This document shows, piece by piece, positions 11,735 to 25,250 of a stretch of DNA of 64,000 nt. How positions within the stretch are numbered: the stretch's first letter is position 1; every line of letters begins with the position of its first letter. The notes below the pieces were generated by a model, which was given only the letters and a program-made list of their open reading frames with translations, was not told the origin of the DNA and ran no database searches. A program made the translations under genes and the position numbers. The stretch comes from Ceriagrion tenellum (lineage: Eukaryota; Arthropoda; Insecta; Odonata; Coenagrionidae), in NCBI GenBank assembly GCA_963169105.1, contig OY720634.1, forward strand, positions 119,324,430 to 119,388,429. The letters run 5' to 3'.

Positions 11735-13859
11735 GGTTATTTTATGTTAAATAGTTTTCACTTGCATTTCCTCGTCGAGTATGAAATCTCATTTCACTAT
11801 ATCTGGGGATAAAATGAAGCTACGTTTTCATATTTTACCGCAATGGTCTTAAATTTTTATTCATATAATCAACCCTTAGTCCATAAATCAATAGCTTTTT
11901 CCAATGCTATTTTTTCGATATCATCGTTCAAAGGACTTCGTGTGTCAACTGCTTACAATCTTCCAATATCGGCTCTTCCGATTACTCTTCTATTTTCGGA
12001 GCTATTTCCGAGGTGGCTCTCAACTCATTGAGGAAATTATAACGAATCGTATATGCTTATTATATATCACCAACTATTCATTTACTTCAGATCAATATCC
12101 TCATCCTTTTATACCCCGATTTTTTTATTTGCCCTCCCAAAATTACTGAATAATTTTGCTGTTGAAATTTAATTTTGAAATTTTACTGACACGTGGAATG
12201 TTTCCGGAGAGATCCATTATACGTTCTGATCACCTCGGCTTCTACTAAGTCGGGACCTGATCCCTTTGCCGTAATACTTCCAAACGTTAATACTTCAAGC
12301 TGGTTTTTATTGTTGATGTTTCAACTAAACTCGTTTCCTTCGCACTATACCACTTAAGAATAATCACTGAGGAATTGTGGAACATTGTTATCCCTCCTAT
12401 GTTGCAATGAGTATTTGTAATGAAAATCAATTGATCTATTGGAAATGTTCGGTACTTTTTGGGGAACTTAGAAAGAGAGGAGAGAAACACTGCGTTGCTC
12501 TGTCTTCTAAACGAAAAATGCCAAATAGTCTTTAGTTTTACACTTTAACGAGAGTAGTATTCCGTTGTATTTAAATGTCCAGTATTTTGAGTTTTAAGGT
12601 CTACATTTTCAAGTCGAGACTACCAGTTTTACTGAAATACATCTGAGGGAGCCTCTCTCTAATGTTTAGAGATGTGCTTTCAAATTCTGTACCTGTCGTG
12701 GTTATACTTAAAATTTATTTTGTTTAAGGAAAGTTATCGTTTTTTCACGCCTCATAACTGATGGATTGACGTTTACCTATTGTACTTAAGTTAATTTTTT
12801 ATCATTTTTATTGATGATGCGATTCGGATGTGGGTTAGCAATAAATGTTTCCAACGTTTGACTCTAAAAATTGTTTATTTGATCTAGTTTTTACGAGCAA
12901 TAAATTAAGTTGTAAACCTTGGCTAATTTGTAAATAAAGTGGATTTAACTTTGAGTTGTACCTGTGTGACCGTAAAAATGAAAGGAATAAGAATTTGCAC
13001 GGAAAACTTACAGTTAAGTAATTACTCATCTTGAAGATATTGCTCGTCGAACTTGGTAGACTAGACTGTTTATGCAGGTAGTAAGTTCGTATCGGTGTTC
13101 CACCAGAAATTTGATTCACTGCCGGAATTTGTACCCAGTCTTCGAGATTGTTACATCTGCACTCCAGTCCTCTTTTGAAATTAATTGTTAGGCAAGATGT
13201 AATTTTTTATCTCTATACCCCTCTTTTCTTCCATTTGGTTTTTCAATTTCGGCATTCTCTCAGTTTTGCGATCCCCTCCCCAAAAAACTGCGTCGGATGT
13301 ATCTTAATTAAATAAAAGTTGTGATCAATCACGTGATTATTTCGATAGCTCCCTTGTATAGCTCGATTATCCTAGTCATTAAGATATAATATTAATGTAG
13401 CCTGTTCCATGAGATTAATTTATAGCAGCTAATTAAAATGGTTATTTTAACCTCTCGAGGACAAAATTTTTCTTCCTGTGTCCATTCAAGCGATTCTCCT
13501 TAGCGCTTGGATGTCGTCATTAGGTTAGGGTTCCATGTTTGTGTCTTTGTTTGGCCAACTCAACAGTCTTCTGGATTCCTTTACCAATTCTCCAGCAGCG
13601 GAAGTCTTATAAATCAAACGCTTGACGAAGTTCGTCCTCCAGTCCCCCATTTGCTCTCCTTTCGAAAAACATTGGATGATTGGCAGCCAGAGTGAAACGA
13701 AGCGCACTTTCACGGCTAGGAACACTCGAAGACGGCTTGGCTATGGGGCGTAAGAGGTGCGAGGGTGAAGAGGCTGTAGGCATATATATAAATGGATGGA
13801 TGGCGTTAGTGGATGACTGAAATGCACTCGGAGAGACAACTCTTGCTAATTAGGCCCTC
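11735..13859. other. Non-coding stretch, nothing recognised
   Basis: AT-rich, with short ORFs on both strands and no motif. A TATATATAAATGGATGGATGG string at about 13.78 kb looks like a TATA box next to a short GGAT repeat, but no transcript start or gene follows it. Confidence 0.45.
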
Positions 13860-14340
13860 GGCTTGGCAGGAAGGTGGGGGGTGGGGGAATAGGTCGCTTC
13901 CATGACGCCGAGCAAGGACTCGCGCCACCCACCCTTGTCTTTCACCATCTAGCACTTCTGTTAAAACCCCTCTCAACCCCCCTCCCCTCCCACGCCCCAT
14001 CCCCCTTGCTAAATACACGTCCAACCAACCGTGAAACGAGATTACCCCACCCCCCAAATTTCCCCCCCCCTCCATCCTTCACACCATCCACTACTGCTTC
14101 AAAGCTTATCCGGGAGATGCCGCTTCGATCTTTTTCGAAAATCTCTCCTCGAGTGATTTCATTAGTCCTCTTCGGAGGCGCGAAAGCCTCTCCGCCCCCG
14201 TCTAACACTTCCTCTTCAGCCGCTCACTCACTCTCTCACTCCTATTCAATCCTTCACACCCCCTTTGGCTTTCATTCTTCCCTCTCCCTACTACACGCCT
14301 TGACCCGCACCCCAAAGATGGTTGAGGTGTCAATTTGTTT
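13860..14340. other. C-rich low-complexity block
   Basis: The plus strand is dominated by C and CT runs (for example the CCCC-rich stretch near 13.97-14.08 kb). An ORF of 156 codons on the plus strand and two on the minus strand overlap here. All are low in complexity (Pro/Ser/Leu or Gly/Arg) and are best explained by base composition. It could be a CpG-rich regulatory region, but I see no gene attached. Confidence 0.55.
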
Positions 14341-14483
14341 TTAACCCACCTCATTCACCGAAGAACGTGTTCTCCACTTGATGCCGTCAGTAAAAATCTC
14401 ACTCTTACGAATGATATGAGACATTAATTACCCTTAAAGAAACTTCAGGAAGCACCAAGGGTAGTAATTTGGCATTAAAAAAA

Positions 14484-14600
14484 TCACTTGACTTGACCAG
14501 GATACGAAACTGGATCTCCCAATGACTGGTCAGGTGTGTTAGCCAGTTACACAACCAAGTCATCTTCATTCAAGGCGAATTTTCCGAATCCTGGTCAAGT
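14484..14600 (-). mobile_element. tRNA-like SINE head (minus)
   Basis: Read on the minus strand, 14560-14491 has a box A-like GTAACTGGCTAACACACC, a middle GACCAG, and a box B-like GATCCAGTTTCGTATCC followed by TGGTCAAG. This is the shape of a tRNA whose T arm has decayed. The segment is bracketed by inverted copies of ATCACTTGACCAGGAT (about 14482-14501 and 14585-14604). A degraded tRNA pseudogene is the alternative. Confidence 0.5.
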
Positions 14601-14604
14601 GATA

Positions 14605-17600
14605 ATTTCTATGGCGAATTCCAATCCTTGGCGTATGTGCCATTGTGCGAGTGACTTCTTACCATATCATTTATAAGTTCCATGATTGGAAACTCCAGGA
14701 AGATCCACAGTAAAGTGATCCTTATTTCTCTGCATTTCTTATTCTTGCAGCTTTCATAAAAACGTCTGAGACCGATAAGTAGATTTTCTCATTCACGTAT
14801 TGATCTTGAAAAGACATTGGCCTTCAGGGAAGTATAGGTGAAGCATTGGGCGAATGAATTCATTTACCGAATACGAATGAAACATTTGACAAACGATGGT
14901 ATATTTTCCAGGCTATGATTCGGTAGAATTAGGCTGATTCTATGATCTATTTTTTAATCTTCAGTAAATAAATAATTGGAGTGAAAAATAGTTTAATGGG
15001 CATGATGCTGGGTTTACATTTGGTCTTGAGATAAAGCATTCATTATTGAATATAACCCTCAGCTAAACTGGATATTAATTACCTACTTCACTTAAGCTTT
15101 CCATTCCTCCAGTGAAAGCCGTTGGTGCATTTGGATAGGCATGGATAAAATTATGGCATTTATCATTTTGTCTCGGCTCATGCACTCACGGGGGCCCTTC
15201 CTTGACCCTTCCTCCACCCCGTACATATAAAAGCCTCACTGCTCTTCCTCCTGCTATTGGGCCGGGGAGCAAAACATCGTGGCTGAATGGAACAGAAGCC
15301 AGTCGGCGTCTCACGGATTACAAACCACCCTCATCCCTCTCCCTTTCTTTAACCGGCGTTAACCCCCAGGCATGGCCACACCTTTCTCTTCCTCTGAACA
15401 CCATCCCTGATTTGCTCGCTACATCCCTCGGAAATCGGCCGCTGAGGCGTGAGAATCTTATGCCATACCTTCTCACCCCTCCACCACCTCCCTCCTCGTG
15501 AGGCTCTGCGTCAGTCGAATATAGATTTGTGATACTTATTGCGAATCGAGAAAGATCCAATGCAGCTTGTATCGCATGATTTTTCTATTTGCGTTATGGT
15601 AGCTTTCTAATTTTCTGAAGTATACACTAGTCATTTCGCAATGCAACGGCGCCCTTGACTTCCATTCGGTAATCAGGCTCTACTGCTTTAGGCAACGCAC
15701 ATAAAACAGATGGGGAGCAGAGTTTTTGTGCGCAGAATGACAAAGTAACGGCGACTATCCAAGTATAAAATACGCCACACACATATGTAGATACATATCC
15801 TATACTATTTCACGTCAAAAATGGTTGGTTAGTGTCTGATTGGAGTACTTTCTGTTGGAGTGCATCTGAGACAGCTATTTTCTCGTTGATTTTCCGTGAA
15901 GGCGTAAAACATTGAAATCCATAGGTTTTTATTGACTTTGTAGCAAAAATATTTTGTTTGTAAATATGTATTTATAGAAAATTCTGTATCTATAGGCTGA
16001 AAAAACTTTCCGCCGTGACTAATGTGGCTACAGAGTGGTAATTAGCTGCAGGTTACTGAAGATTTCGCCTGGGCACATCGCTCTTTTCATCGTCGCTCGT
16101 GTGCGCTGAAGTGCGCAGATATGTTCCGATTTGCGCTAACTTAAACACTTAGAATGGAATGCTCTTTACGTAACCTACAACCAATAAATGCATTTAAAAT
16201 TATGTTTATTGGTGTGTTAGTATTCTCACAGTGATCAGACCAATGTACCAATTGCCAATGAAATCTGCCGGTAGATGATAACATCGGAATGGTGATGTGC
16301 TCTTTGTGAATGGCCGTTGGCCCTTCAGGTGGTTACTGAATATCTCCGAATCAGAATCTCGCGCTGATGGGTGGTTTTTCGCTCTCGTTTGAAATTTGAA
16401 AATTGAAGGGAATGACGGGTGAAAAGTATAGATATGACGATGGAGTCCTGATCGGCTATAGGGTCCATTGTGAAATTTGAACTCAACACATTTGCTGTCA
16501 TGGAGCACCTTGATACCTCATCTACGGATCTAAACCTTCAAAGCCACTATTTATAAAAGAAATACATAAAGTGAAATGCGTATAACTTAAAAATCGATTG
16601 GTTTAATGCGGAATTAAATGCGGAATGCATACGTCATGTTAATTCCACATATTGCTCGCTAAAATGTAAATGTTAAAATATGCCATGCTTTCTGCATAGA
16701 TTGTTGTTTTCAATCCATCGCCGGAACATTTATAGGTAGGTGAATTTAAGCTCTAAAGAAGTGGCGCCTATGCAATTCAACCACCTCTTACAAAGTGTAC
16801 ACCATTCCTTCATCGTCTCAGTCAATCGTAAAATCCTCGGATTGACATCATATACACATAGCGTTTTGTTTTCAAAGCGTGTGTTGTCTGCAATATTCCA
16901 CGTCTAAAATGTTTAGCTAGTTTCTGATTAGATTACTCTATATTAAATAATGCTTTCGTACGTAAGTACGGTTGTAATTTTCCTCTTAATCTTCCATCTT
17001 TTGCCAGTAGATATTTGCGGTCAAACGACATCGAGTAATGTGTCAATGCTCATCTCACATTGTCATTTGTTCGCAGCATTGTCCTGGGGATGTTTTTTTT
17101 TAAGTTCAATCAGCCATCGATAAATAAAGCGATTAATTAATATTTTATCACATTGCTATTCTTGTTGCATTCAAACCGGATACCGTGCATCGTATTACAT
17201 CGAAAATCCTGGTGGCTCAGTATAGCTATCTGTTTTCCCATGAATATCGTATATCCAAGACATCGCAGTATCGCACTGGCCTACTTCCACGCCCATTTCT
17301 AGCCTGAGAGAACGCGTCACGGTTACCGATTTGATTAGAACAGGGAATCTATCCTCTCCTTCCCGTTCCTACGACACCCCTCTCCCTCGCTCCCTCCACC
17401 TTGGTGGTTGGTGTCGCAGCGCCTCGGTTGTCAACATCCCTCTGTCTCTCACTTGCGCCTCAAATGCGACATTCTCCTTTCTTCTTGGCGTCGCCGATAA
17501 ATTCTTGCGCAGATTGAAGCGATCCTGCTAAAGCGTGTATTCCATGTCGGCGACCATATTGTAACACCTCCCTCACCTCTTACATCCTATCTTGCTTAAT

Positions 17601-19678
17601 TCCTCCATATAACTTTTTGGCTCACAGTTTCATGGATTTTACCAATTAGAAACGGCCGAAAATTGGTTCCTCCGTGTGCAATTTAATACAATGATGTTGC
17701 GTACATACACTCAGTTGTTGGCCAGCTATTTCCGCGTAAAGCATGATAGCTCATTGATTTCTGACGGATTGTACCTATGCGTAATTTAGTGATACAAAAG
17801 GGAGATTGTGTAAAATAAAATCTAACGAAAAGGAATAATATTTGTGAGTGAAAATGGTGTGAATCTTTCTGGAGAGATATCTAGAAAATATCAAAATCTC
17901 TTGAAGTGCTTCCGAGTGTCGCATAATTATGTCGTGTTCATGTGAGGCAAAAGTGAATGAAATATTGCTAAACTATTTCAACATCTGCTCAAATCAAAGA
18001 ACTTAATCAAACACCAAAAGAATCTTTTTTCTTTGAACTTGGATTGAACTAAGAGATGCCAACTGGAGATTTGAACGCAATGACTCCAGAGTATAGCAGT
18101 GAACTCATGCTAATAAATCAATTTTTCCAGGCCAGAGTCATAAGCGAAACTGTAAACAAGCTGTAAAATTCATCGTACACAGATATTTCATCGTTTATGC
18201 ACAATTCTCTGCGGAAAATTTCATTGAATGAATCCAATTCCTAAACATTATTTTTTTTCAACAGGTAATGGCATTTACATCGAAAAAAAATAATTTTTTT
18301 CAAATTAATTTGTACATGCATTGAACTGCAAGACGAAAAAAGTCTTTGTCATTTTGAAAATTATTATTTGCATTGAAAGTAATCCAAAAAGCAATTGGTC
18401 ACGACGTGCATAACAACTGAAACTTTGCAACAACGGGAAACAGGCTGCCTATTCGCATTCTGTGAGAAGCAGGAAAAATACTTGATTCAGAGGTCGTACA
18501 GCTGTTATACATCGTTGTAGTCCATTAATGTTTGGATAAGAATCGAAATTATGAAAGTTAGACTTAGTTTTTACTAGTACAATGCTTCAATGTAAATGAG
18601 GATTTTTGAGGGGCTAGGGAGAAATCTAGGAATACGAATTAAGCATTTGAAATGCGCATTTTTCTTGCTTATTAAAAAAAAAATTCTTGAGAGTCATATA
18701 CCCCATTGAATCACATAATTTGAACAATTAAAATAATTCCGATATTGTGAAACTCTAATATGCTCTAACGTAAAAAAAATAGTTTAGACCATTATTTGCG
18801 GAAAGCAGAGAAAGGAGATTGCAGAAAATTAAAGGAAAACATCTTTTTCGGAATTACTGATAATGTTGCTCTTTCACAACTTTGGCCGAAAATGAGTTCA
18901 AGGGACAAGTTGTTTCGGGATGCCGGAAATATGATCAAAAAAAGATTTAAGCAAGCTATACTCCACAGACCGCGAGAGGTTAAATCCAAACGTGAAACAC
19001 TCACTCTTGTGCTGCTGGCTCTTATGACGAAATTTATTCGTAGGATTTACTTCAAGGTAATTTTTCATTTTAAAACTCATATTATGCCACAGTCGAATAG
19101 CCGAAATGGAACTCACTGAGAACATGATGTTCTGCTCAAATACATATTACGTCCATGGTGAGCGAGGTTTTCATTCACTAAATAAATCATAAATGATATA
19201 AATATTCAATAACAAACGCATTGGCTATTTTTAGTACTAAATTAACTATTCGTAACGAACGCAAAAAAAAGATTAAGTGACTATAAAACAATACTTAATC
19301 AAATTATCTCTTTCTGATAATCAATTTGTGAGCGTCTAGATTGTACACCGTCAGGTCTACTTTTTGAATGTTCTCGTTTAAAACAGGTGTTTGTGATAAA
19401 AGTAAATTTCTAAATCACCATGAAACTTCGTCATACTGAGTGTAAATGACATGCCTAATTTATTATTTATTACCTTGCATTTTTAGAATTAGTATTTATA
19501 AAAAAAATGTTCCACTTCAGTGTGTGGCTGTGAAACTTAATTACTTCAGGATATGTATTTGGATAGGCTCGAAACAGTGGGTATGGGGTGTGTAAAAAGT
19601 GTTTGTGGTATAAACAGAAAAGATAGGGTTAGTAAAAAGTGGGCGGTGAAATAATATGGAACCGATGATCCAGATCAT
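14605..19678. other. Long non-coding stretch with CT-rich patches
   Basis: Nothing is recognisable as a gene or element. CT-rich, CpG-containing patches occur at about 15.19-15.50 kb and 17.33-17.56 kb, where the ORFs are low in complexity. A 107-codon ORF on the plus strand at 18796-19119 is rich in Lys/Arg and is followed on the opposite strand by other ORFs. It has no motif I know, and I do not call it a gene. Confidence 0.5.
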
Positions 19679-19930
19679 CCGTCTACATCTACATACTACC
19701 CTGTAAGCCGCCGCAGGGGCTTGTGGTAGGGGGTTTAAGGACATCAGCCGTGTAAAGATATCAGGTTTTGTGAGGTGAAATGGTGACGTGTATTATGGGA
19801 GTGGAGCTCAGTTTTTATTTTGGTTGCTAATTGTGCGCGGGAAAAAAATGAGTTTTTGTGACTATATGTTCGAAAATGTATCCGCCCGTGGTGAGGTACG
19901 TACATTTAAGGAGCGTGCTTAGTTTGCTGA
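19679..19930 (-). mobile_element. LINE 3' tail, family 1 (minus)
   Basis: Its reverse complement aligns with the 3' end of the LINE at 46.19-46.88 kb. The shared order, read here on the plus strand, is CTACATCTACATA, CCCTGTAAGCCGCCG, a CAGCCGTGTAAAGA block, GTGGAGCTCA-TTTTTAT and GTTTTTGTGACTATATGTT. It is 5'-truncated and holds only 3' untranslated sequence plus the last decayed codons. The (GATGTA)n-like end marks the 3' terminus. Confidence 0.75.
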
Positions 19931-22900
19931 GCCCAGTTGGGAGAATGGTTGGAATTCGATTAACTAAACATATGATAGTGGAGTAATTACATGGTGAAAG
20001 AGACTCTTGATGTAACTGCTATTAGCAGTCTATACGTCTAGAGGGCGTGAAGCAATGTCAATGCAAAAGGTAGGAAAAATGGTGGATATTACTAATAAAA
20101 AGTCTACTATATAGCCCAATAAACAAATTTAACTCAGTGACAGTGTCTACCCCAAAATATTACGGTATGAGAATGTTTGTATGAGGCTTTATAATTTTCT
20201 GACTATTGTGTGAGCAAACAATTCGTATTTCTCTTTGTCCATGATCAGTAACCTTTTTACTGAGGTTTTTACATGTCCAAGTTTTCGTATTCTCATTTAT
20301 TTTCCAATATTGAATCGTTAAGGGGAGATTTATCTACAAGAAAAGGATGATGTGAGGAATCAAGCCAATTATAAATTAGGCGTCGACATGGAGAGGCTTT
20401 GACCCTAGGTGAAGAGCGATCCGGACTTTGATCAAGGTTTGGTGTGGCATACTATCGGAATTCAAGTTTGGAAACACGATTACATTAAGCATCTTACCTA
20501 GAAGCAAATAATACGTTCCTGTATCAAATTTGTTCTGGGGATTTTAATTTAGGTAGTCTGACTATTATAATATTTTATTTATCATTTCATTCCCTAAAAT
20601 AATGGGACTGAGCATAATTGTTTATTTTAAGTAGATAAATACGTGTTTTTGCTTGGTTTACGAGATATTACATCAACACATTTGGTGTTTTTATAAGTAG
20701 AACAGTGACAGTTTATTGACGCTGGGATATTAAAAGTAAATGATGTTTTGAGTTGATCTTTTTTTGATAACGTTTTTATTTCTTCTTGGCTGCTTCTCTT
20801 ATCATTTTTTTTTCTGACAAATTATTGTAGTAATTTTTCCAGAGCGCATTTTCTAACCCCGTGAAAGAAATATTATCTACTCGAATAAAAAAGATATGCA
20901 TTGGCGAAATACCTTTAGTAGAATTAACAGTATATGCAGATAACTTGGTATAATTCCATCATAATGAAATTATGGAGTACTTTTGTTAGTTTTCCACAAA
21001 AGATAATTTCGTTCTTACGACCTATATCTCATCGCTGTGCGTCATCACCAGGTACAGAGCTAGTACAACACATTGCTTAAATAGTAAAAAATGAGAGGGG
21101 GGGTGGAGAAGGTAGTCTTCAGGTGACGGGTGGGAGTTATGTGAATAGGGTGGGGTAGGGATCGGTTCCGGTTTCATGGCGAAAAACGCGTTAATTTTAA
21201 AGTTAAGAATAGATATGTATGGAGAGCTACGAAAGCGAGACAGTGTTTAGCCCGTTTTTTCCTTAAGTTGAATGCTTTTTGGCGTTTACATTTAATAATC
21301 AATGGTAGGTCATATGTTTCTTCCATGCATATGCCATCGAAAGGAAACCAGCCGGATGTCATCCTCCATTTTTTCGTATTCTGGATCTTAATCAGTCTTA
21401 ACCGTTTGGTACAATCTTCTCTAGGTGACATCCAATCAAATTTTCGATAATTTTCCTCTTATCCCATTTAATTCTTCCTTTACGACGTCAGTATAACTCT
21501 CTCTCTCTCTGTACGGTCTTTGGATTGGCACCGTTTTCATACACAAATATTATTCCTTTTAGTTATATCTTAATTTACGCTATCTTACTTTTATATCACT
21601 GTGTAACACGTATGTACAATCCGTCACAAATCAATGAGCGTATCAATGATTTTATATGCTTTACGCGGAAAGAGCTGGCTAATAATAGAGTGTATGTGCA
21701 AAAATTGTGGCCAAACGAGTTTTTTTATGGCTATAGTTACCTTATGGAGGCTTTCTCTACTTCTTTTATCTAAATAGAAAAGTCGTTGATTCTGTAGTCG
21801 TTGATTAGCTAGTCAATTTTCCCTTCTCCATCCTCCTTCTCACAACCGCATATGCAGCAAATGTCAAACATTTCCGTTTCCAATTTCCGACAAGTCACGT
21901 TCTATTTATTTATAATTATTTAAAAAATATTCCCTACAAATTTTCTCACAGCTCTAACGCTACGCCTTCACTTTGACTGCTTGAATAATTCTCGAAATAA
22001 TCTAAATGTTAAGTTAAATTGGACGTTTCATCGGAACCCTTTGTCCCGTTTGCGTCGCAACGTTGTTATCCATTCCATCTGTGTTATCTCTCTTCCTCGG
22101 TCGTATTCATGCAGACGGGAAGTCACTCGAAATCAAGGCGGAGACGTTCGGAGACGTAGAAGAGGGATTGGCGGAGTGAATTCCAAAGGGAACGTGGGAT
22201 TTCGTTAGGTTGTCCAACGTTTCGCTGGAAATTCGGGAGAGAGAGAGAGAGAGAGTGGGAGAGAGAGAGGGAACCCGAAGCAGATGCCAACACCTCGAAT
22301 TTTGAGTTACACTCAGCAGAATCAATTATTTCTGTCGTTCCCCTTGTCTCATCTGAGAGAGAAAGGAGAAAGGACGCGAGGTGGATTGAGGATGCGAAGG
22401 GTAAGGTGGTGGAAGAAATAATATTGCTCCTTCGCAATCTTGCCTCCTCCTCTTCCTGTTCTCATCCCCTCCTTTATCTTTCGCCTAATTAATGATGCGG
22501 ATTCGTCATCTTTCATTAAACTCGAGGATGATTTGGACGCTGAGGGCGGTCTAATCGGTGTCACCCGAACTTACCGCTTCCGTTTATTCCTTAAGATTTT
22601 TTGTTTTGAAAATCTTTCCTCCTTTCCCCCTCCATACGAAAAAAAATGAATTAAAACGGGTCCCTGCGATTAAAATTCACCAGACGTGGCTCGTCGAGAT
22701 TGCAAATCAGGAAGAAGTGTATTCTATGGATCGCAGAGGGAAAATAGTTGTTAGTTGAATGGAGATGAGTGGCGTATTGTCACGACTGCTCAGTTTCGCA
22801 AGCAAACTTTCATTTGCTGACTCATACTTGGAAGACGGTAGATCAAAATAATGATGAGCGACGGAAGCCGTGCATTAGTTGAACCTAATTGCGTAAATTT

Positions 22901-23237
22901 TTGAAATTGTTCGTTACGGGGAAAAAGCTTCAGTTTCACGCTTTGTTCTATAAGAATCGACCGAAAAGAGATTTTATGTGAAGTTTAAAAATATACACGG
23001 TAGAACTCAGCCTAAATTTTTTCATTACAACAAACTTTTTTTATCTTAAGAAAACAGTGCTTTGAAGCGCAAGTTTCTCCTTAAGATAATTTGACCGAAA
23101 TTGAACCCTAGTCATAATGAAGACCATATTCGAATTATGCATTTTAAATTCTGCAGCTGTAGGATGCATAAATAAAATATTGAATTATAATGGAGAATTA
23201 TATACTTAAATATGACTGAAATTCTAAGTACCGTAAT
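19931..23237. other. Non-coding stretch with a GA microsatellite
   Basis: No gene is supported. A GA run lies at about 22236-22270, within a CpG-containing patch (22.07-22.64 kb) where low-complexity ORFs overlap on both strands. A weak, degraded copy of the hammerhead-like motif may lie on the minus strand at about 20985-21060 (CTGGTGATGACGCA, later GTCG and GTGGAAA). Confidence 0.5.
22236..22270. repeat. GA microsatellite
   Basis: A run of GA dinucleotides, interrupted once by TGG. Confidence 0.9.
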
Positions 23238-23459
23238 CGCGGGCTACTTGAACCCTGGAGGTTAACTTGAGCCCAAAACAGAAAAATGGTGTTTGGTTCT
23301 CTGCATACTCTCAACATCGGTAATACGACGTAATTCAGTGCTTCACTGGTAGGTGGCAGTGAACTACGTTGTTATACCGATGTTGAGAGTACACAGAGAA
23401 CGAAACACCATTTTTCTGTTTTGGGCTCAAGTTAACCTTCAAGGTTCAACTAGCCCGTG
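23238..23459. mobile_element. 222-bp foldback MITE
   Basis: The two halves are reverse complements over about 108 bp each, with a loop of about 6 nt (TGGTAG). The ends are CGCGGGCTACTTGAACC at the left and the inverse of CACGGGCTAGTTGAACC at the right. Internal matched blocks include GGTTAACTTGAGCCC, AAAACAGAAAAATGGTGTTT and ACATCGGTA. The arms differ by only a handful of changes, so the element is fairly young. No clear target-site duplication was found, and the superfamily is unknown. Confidence 0.85.
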
Positions 23460-24636
23460 TTTATGATAATTAAATAAAAATAACCACATACATCTTTTAC
23501 TTGACTCATTTTTTTCGCGCTGTACCTTGGAAACTGCTTCACAACGGATGGTTTCTTGTGATCCTGAAGAAATTACGGCGGTAACAATATGATTTGCGAG
23601 GAGCTCTACTTGTTTCGCTGGCGATCGAGGGTGTGGAAACGCACTGGTAGACTAATTGAGAGAAACATTTTACCACATCCTTAATTTTTTGTCGAGATCT
23701 GGGTGTTAGAAATTCCTTATTTTTTGAACAGTGTCTATAAGTAGTGCATTCCCGCACCATTTCCCATGTCAAAGGTCCTGTATTTTTCGTCAAATATCTC
23801 GGAAAATAGTGCGCATAGGGGCTGATATTTTGATATTTTCGGAAGGTTGAGGTATTTTTCTTTAAATCGAGACCAACTTCATTGATTTTTAGGTAAAGTG
23901 ATATTTCGCTCAAACTTCCTCAAAAAGGTAGTATTGTTAGAAGGGGGAACATGCTGTGGAACGTGCGCGAGCGAACGTCTTCACCGCTAGGAAATCGAAA
24001 CCGATACACGTGCATCCTGTTGACGTCACCGCGAGATTCCATTGCCCCCGCTAGGCGCGTTCCCATTCACTCGTCGCTCCGTTCATTCGCAATTCCGCGC
24101 TCGTGTCATCGATCCTATATTTTGCCCTTTTGCCTGTTTACTTTTTATTCTCTCTCTCTCTCTTTCTCTATGTGGTGGTCGAAAGCCGCGGAAGATTCCA
24201 GTCAATATTCCACTCCGGCTTGCACAAATAAGAACCGAGGGCGAATATTTTGAGCATATAAACGAAACGGAAGGAAAAATAAAACACGAGCGCTCTCCGC
24301 TACGACCACCGCTGAACGGGATACGCACTTTTTTGGTTCCCGCTCACATTTGTTTTCATTTTCGAGCGAAAACATAAACACTGCGTAGTAATTTGGATTA
24401 CATTTCGCATTTAATCGCCCAAAATGTTATTGATTCCTTTTGTTTTCGATTGTTTTTCCATTTTGTTGTTTATGCTATTAGGAGAAGCAAATTTATTTTG
24501 TGATTTTATCTCACATTGAATTCTCATCGTCGTTTGCGTATACTGTGACCACGCGCCGATTCGATGCACTATGAGGTGAGAGGCTTTCGCATCAGGGCGA
24601 GGAGAAGTCACTCGTTCATATGAGTGTTTTTCAGTT

Positions 24637-25250
24637 TTGGGAATTGGTTTTTATGGGTTTAAGTCAGATTTGGACAGGCATCCAGATAATAAAATATTGT
24701 TCTCTTCTAGGTTAAATTTTCAATGCAAGAGCAACTGCGGGAGAAACTCAAATGATTTTGCAATTGAATTAAATAAAAATGAGTTTGGTCATAAGTTGAA
24801 TATATACCATCTTCTTAGTTGCTTTGTAAAATTTGGGCTTAAAGTATATAACGCCTTACTTGAATCTTTTGAAAGTTTTAAAGACAAGATGGTATTTTCG
24901 AAATTTTGAAAGAAGTGGATATTGGCACGACAAAATTGATGTTTTATCCTAGATCTTTAGTGCATGTCCATGTACCCTATGTTATAACTAGTTCTAATTA
25001 GTTTTTTAATACGAATGTAAGTAGGATGAATTGTTATTATTGTCTCTGCTTTTCTTTTTCTCTATTGGTTTTGTCATTATTATATATGCATTTGAGAGTA
25101 GTTTTGTTTAAAGCCATCAATGAATTTTATTTATGGAAGGCCGTCTCCACAGTGGTCTGTGACCTTTGGGGCTTCCTAAGACACAATGATATTTCTACAC
25201 AACATTGTACCAAAACTGCTGAACAATAAATTATTCTTATTCTTATCAGT
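24637..25250 (+). mobile_element. Possible LINE 3' end fragment
   Basis: A plus-strand ORF at 24637-24909 ends with KFGLKVYNALLESFESFKDK and a short tail, which resembles the extreme C-terminus of some LINE ORF2 proteins (G-x-K-x-Y-N-x-L then a Phe-Lys motif). About 300 bp downstream an AATAAA is followed by TTATTC repeats (25.23-25.25 kb), a tail typical of LINE 3' ends. Both pieces fit one decayed insertion, but the protein match is weak and made by eye. Confidence 0.4.

Noticed and set aside
13780..13800. TATATATAAATGG as promoter
   Set aside because: No transcript or ORF downstream; AT-rich DNA gives such strings often.
13874..14344. 156-codon ORF in a C-rich block
   Set aside because: Pro/Ser-rich translation of CT-rich DNA; antisense ORFs of the same quality overlap it.
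18796..19119. 107-codon Lys/Arg-rich ORF with a GGTAAT splice-donor-like site
   Set aside because: No homology recognised and no matching acceptor or second exon; antisense ORFs overlap.
23539..23913. 124-codon minus-strand ORF
   Set aside because: No recognisable motif and no neighbouring coding evidence; length is possible by chance in 64 kb.
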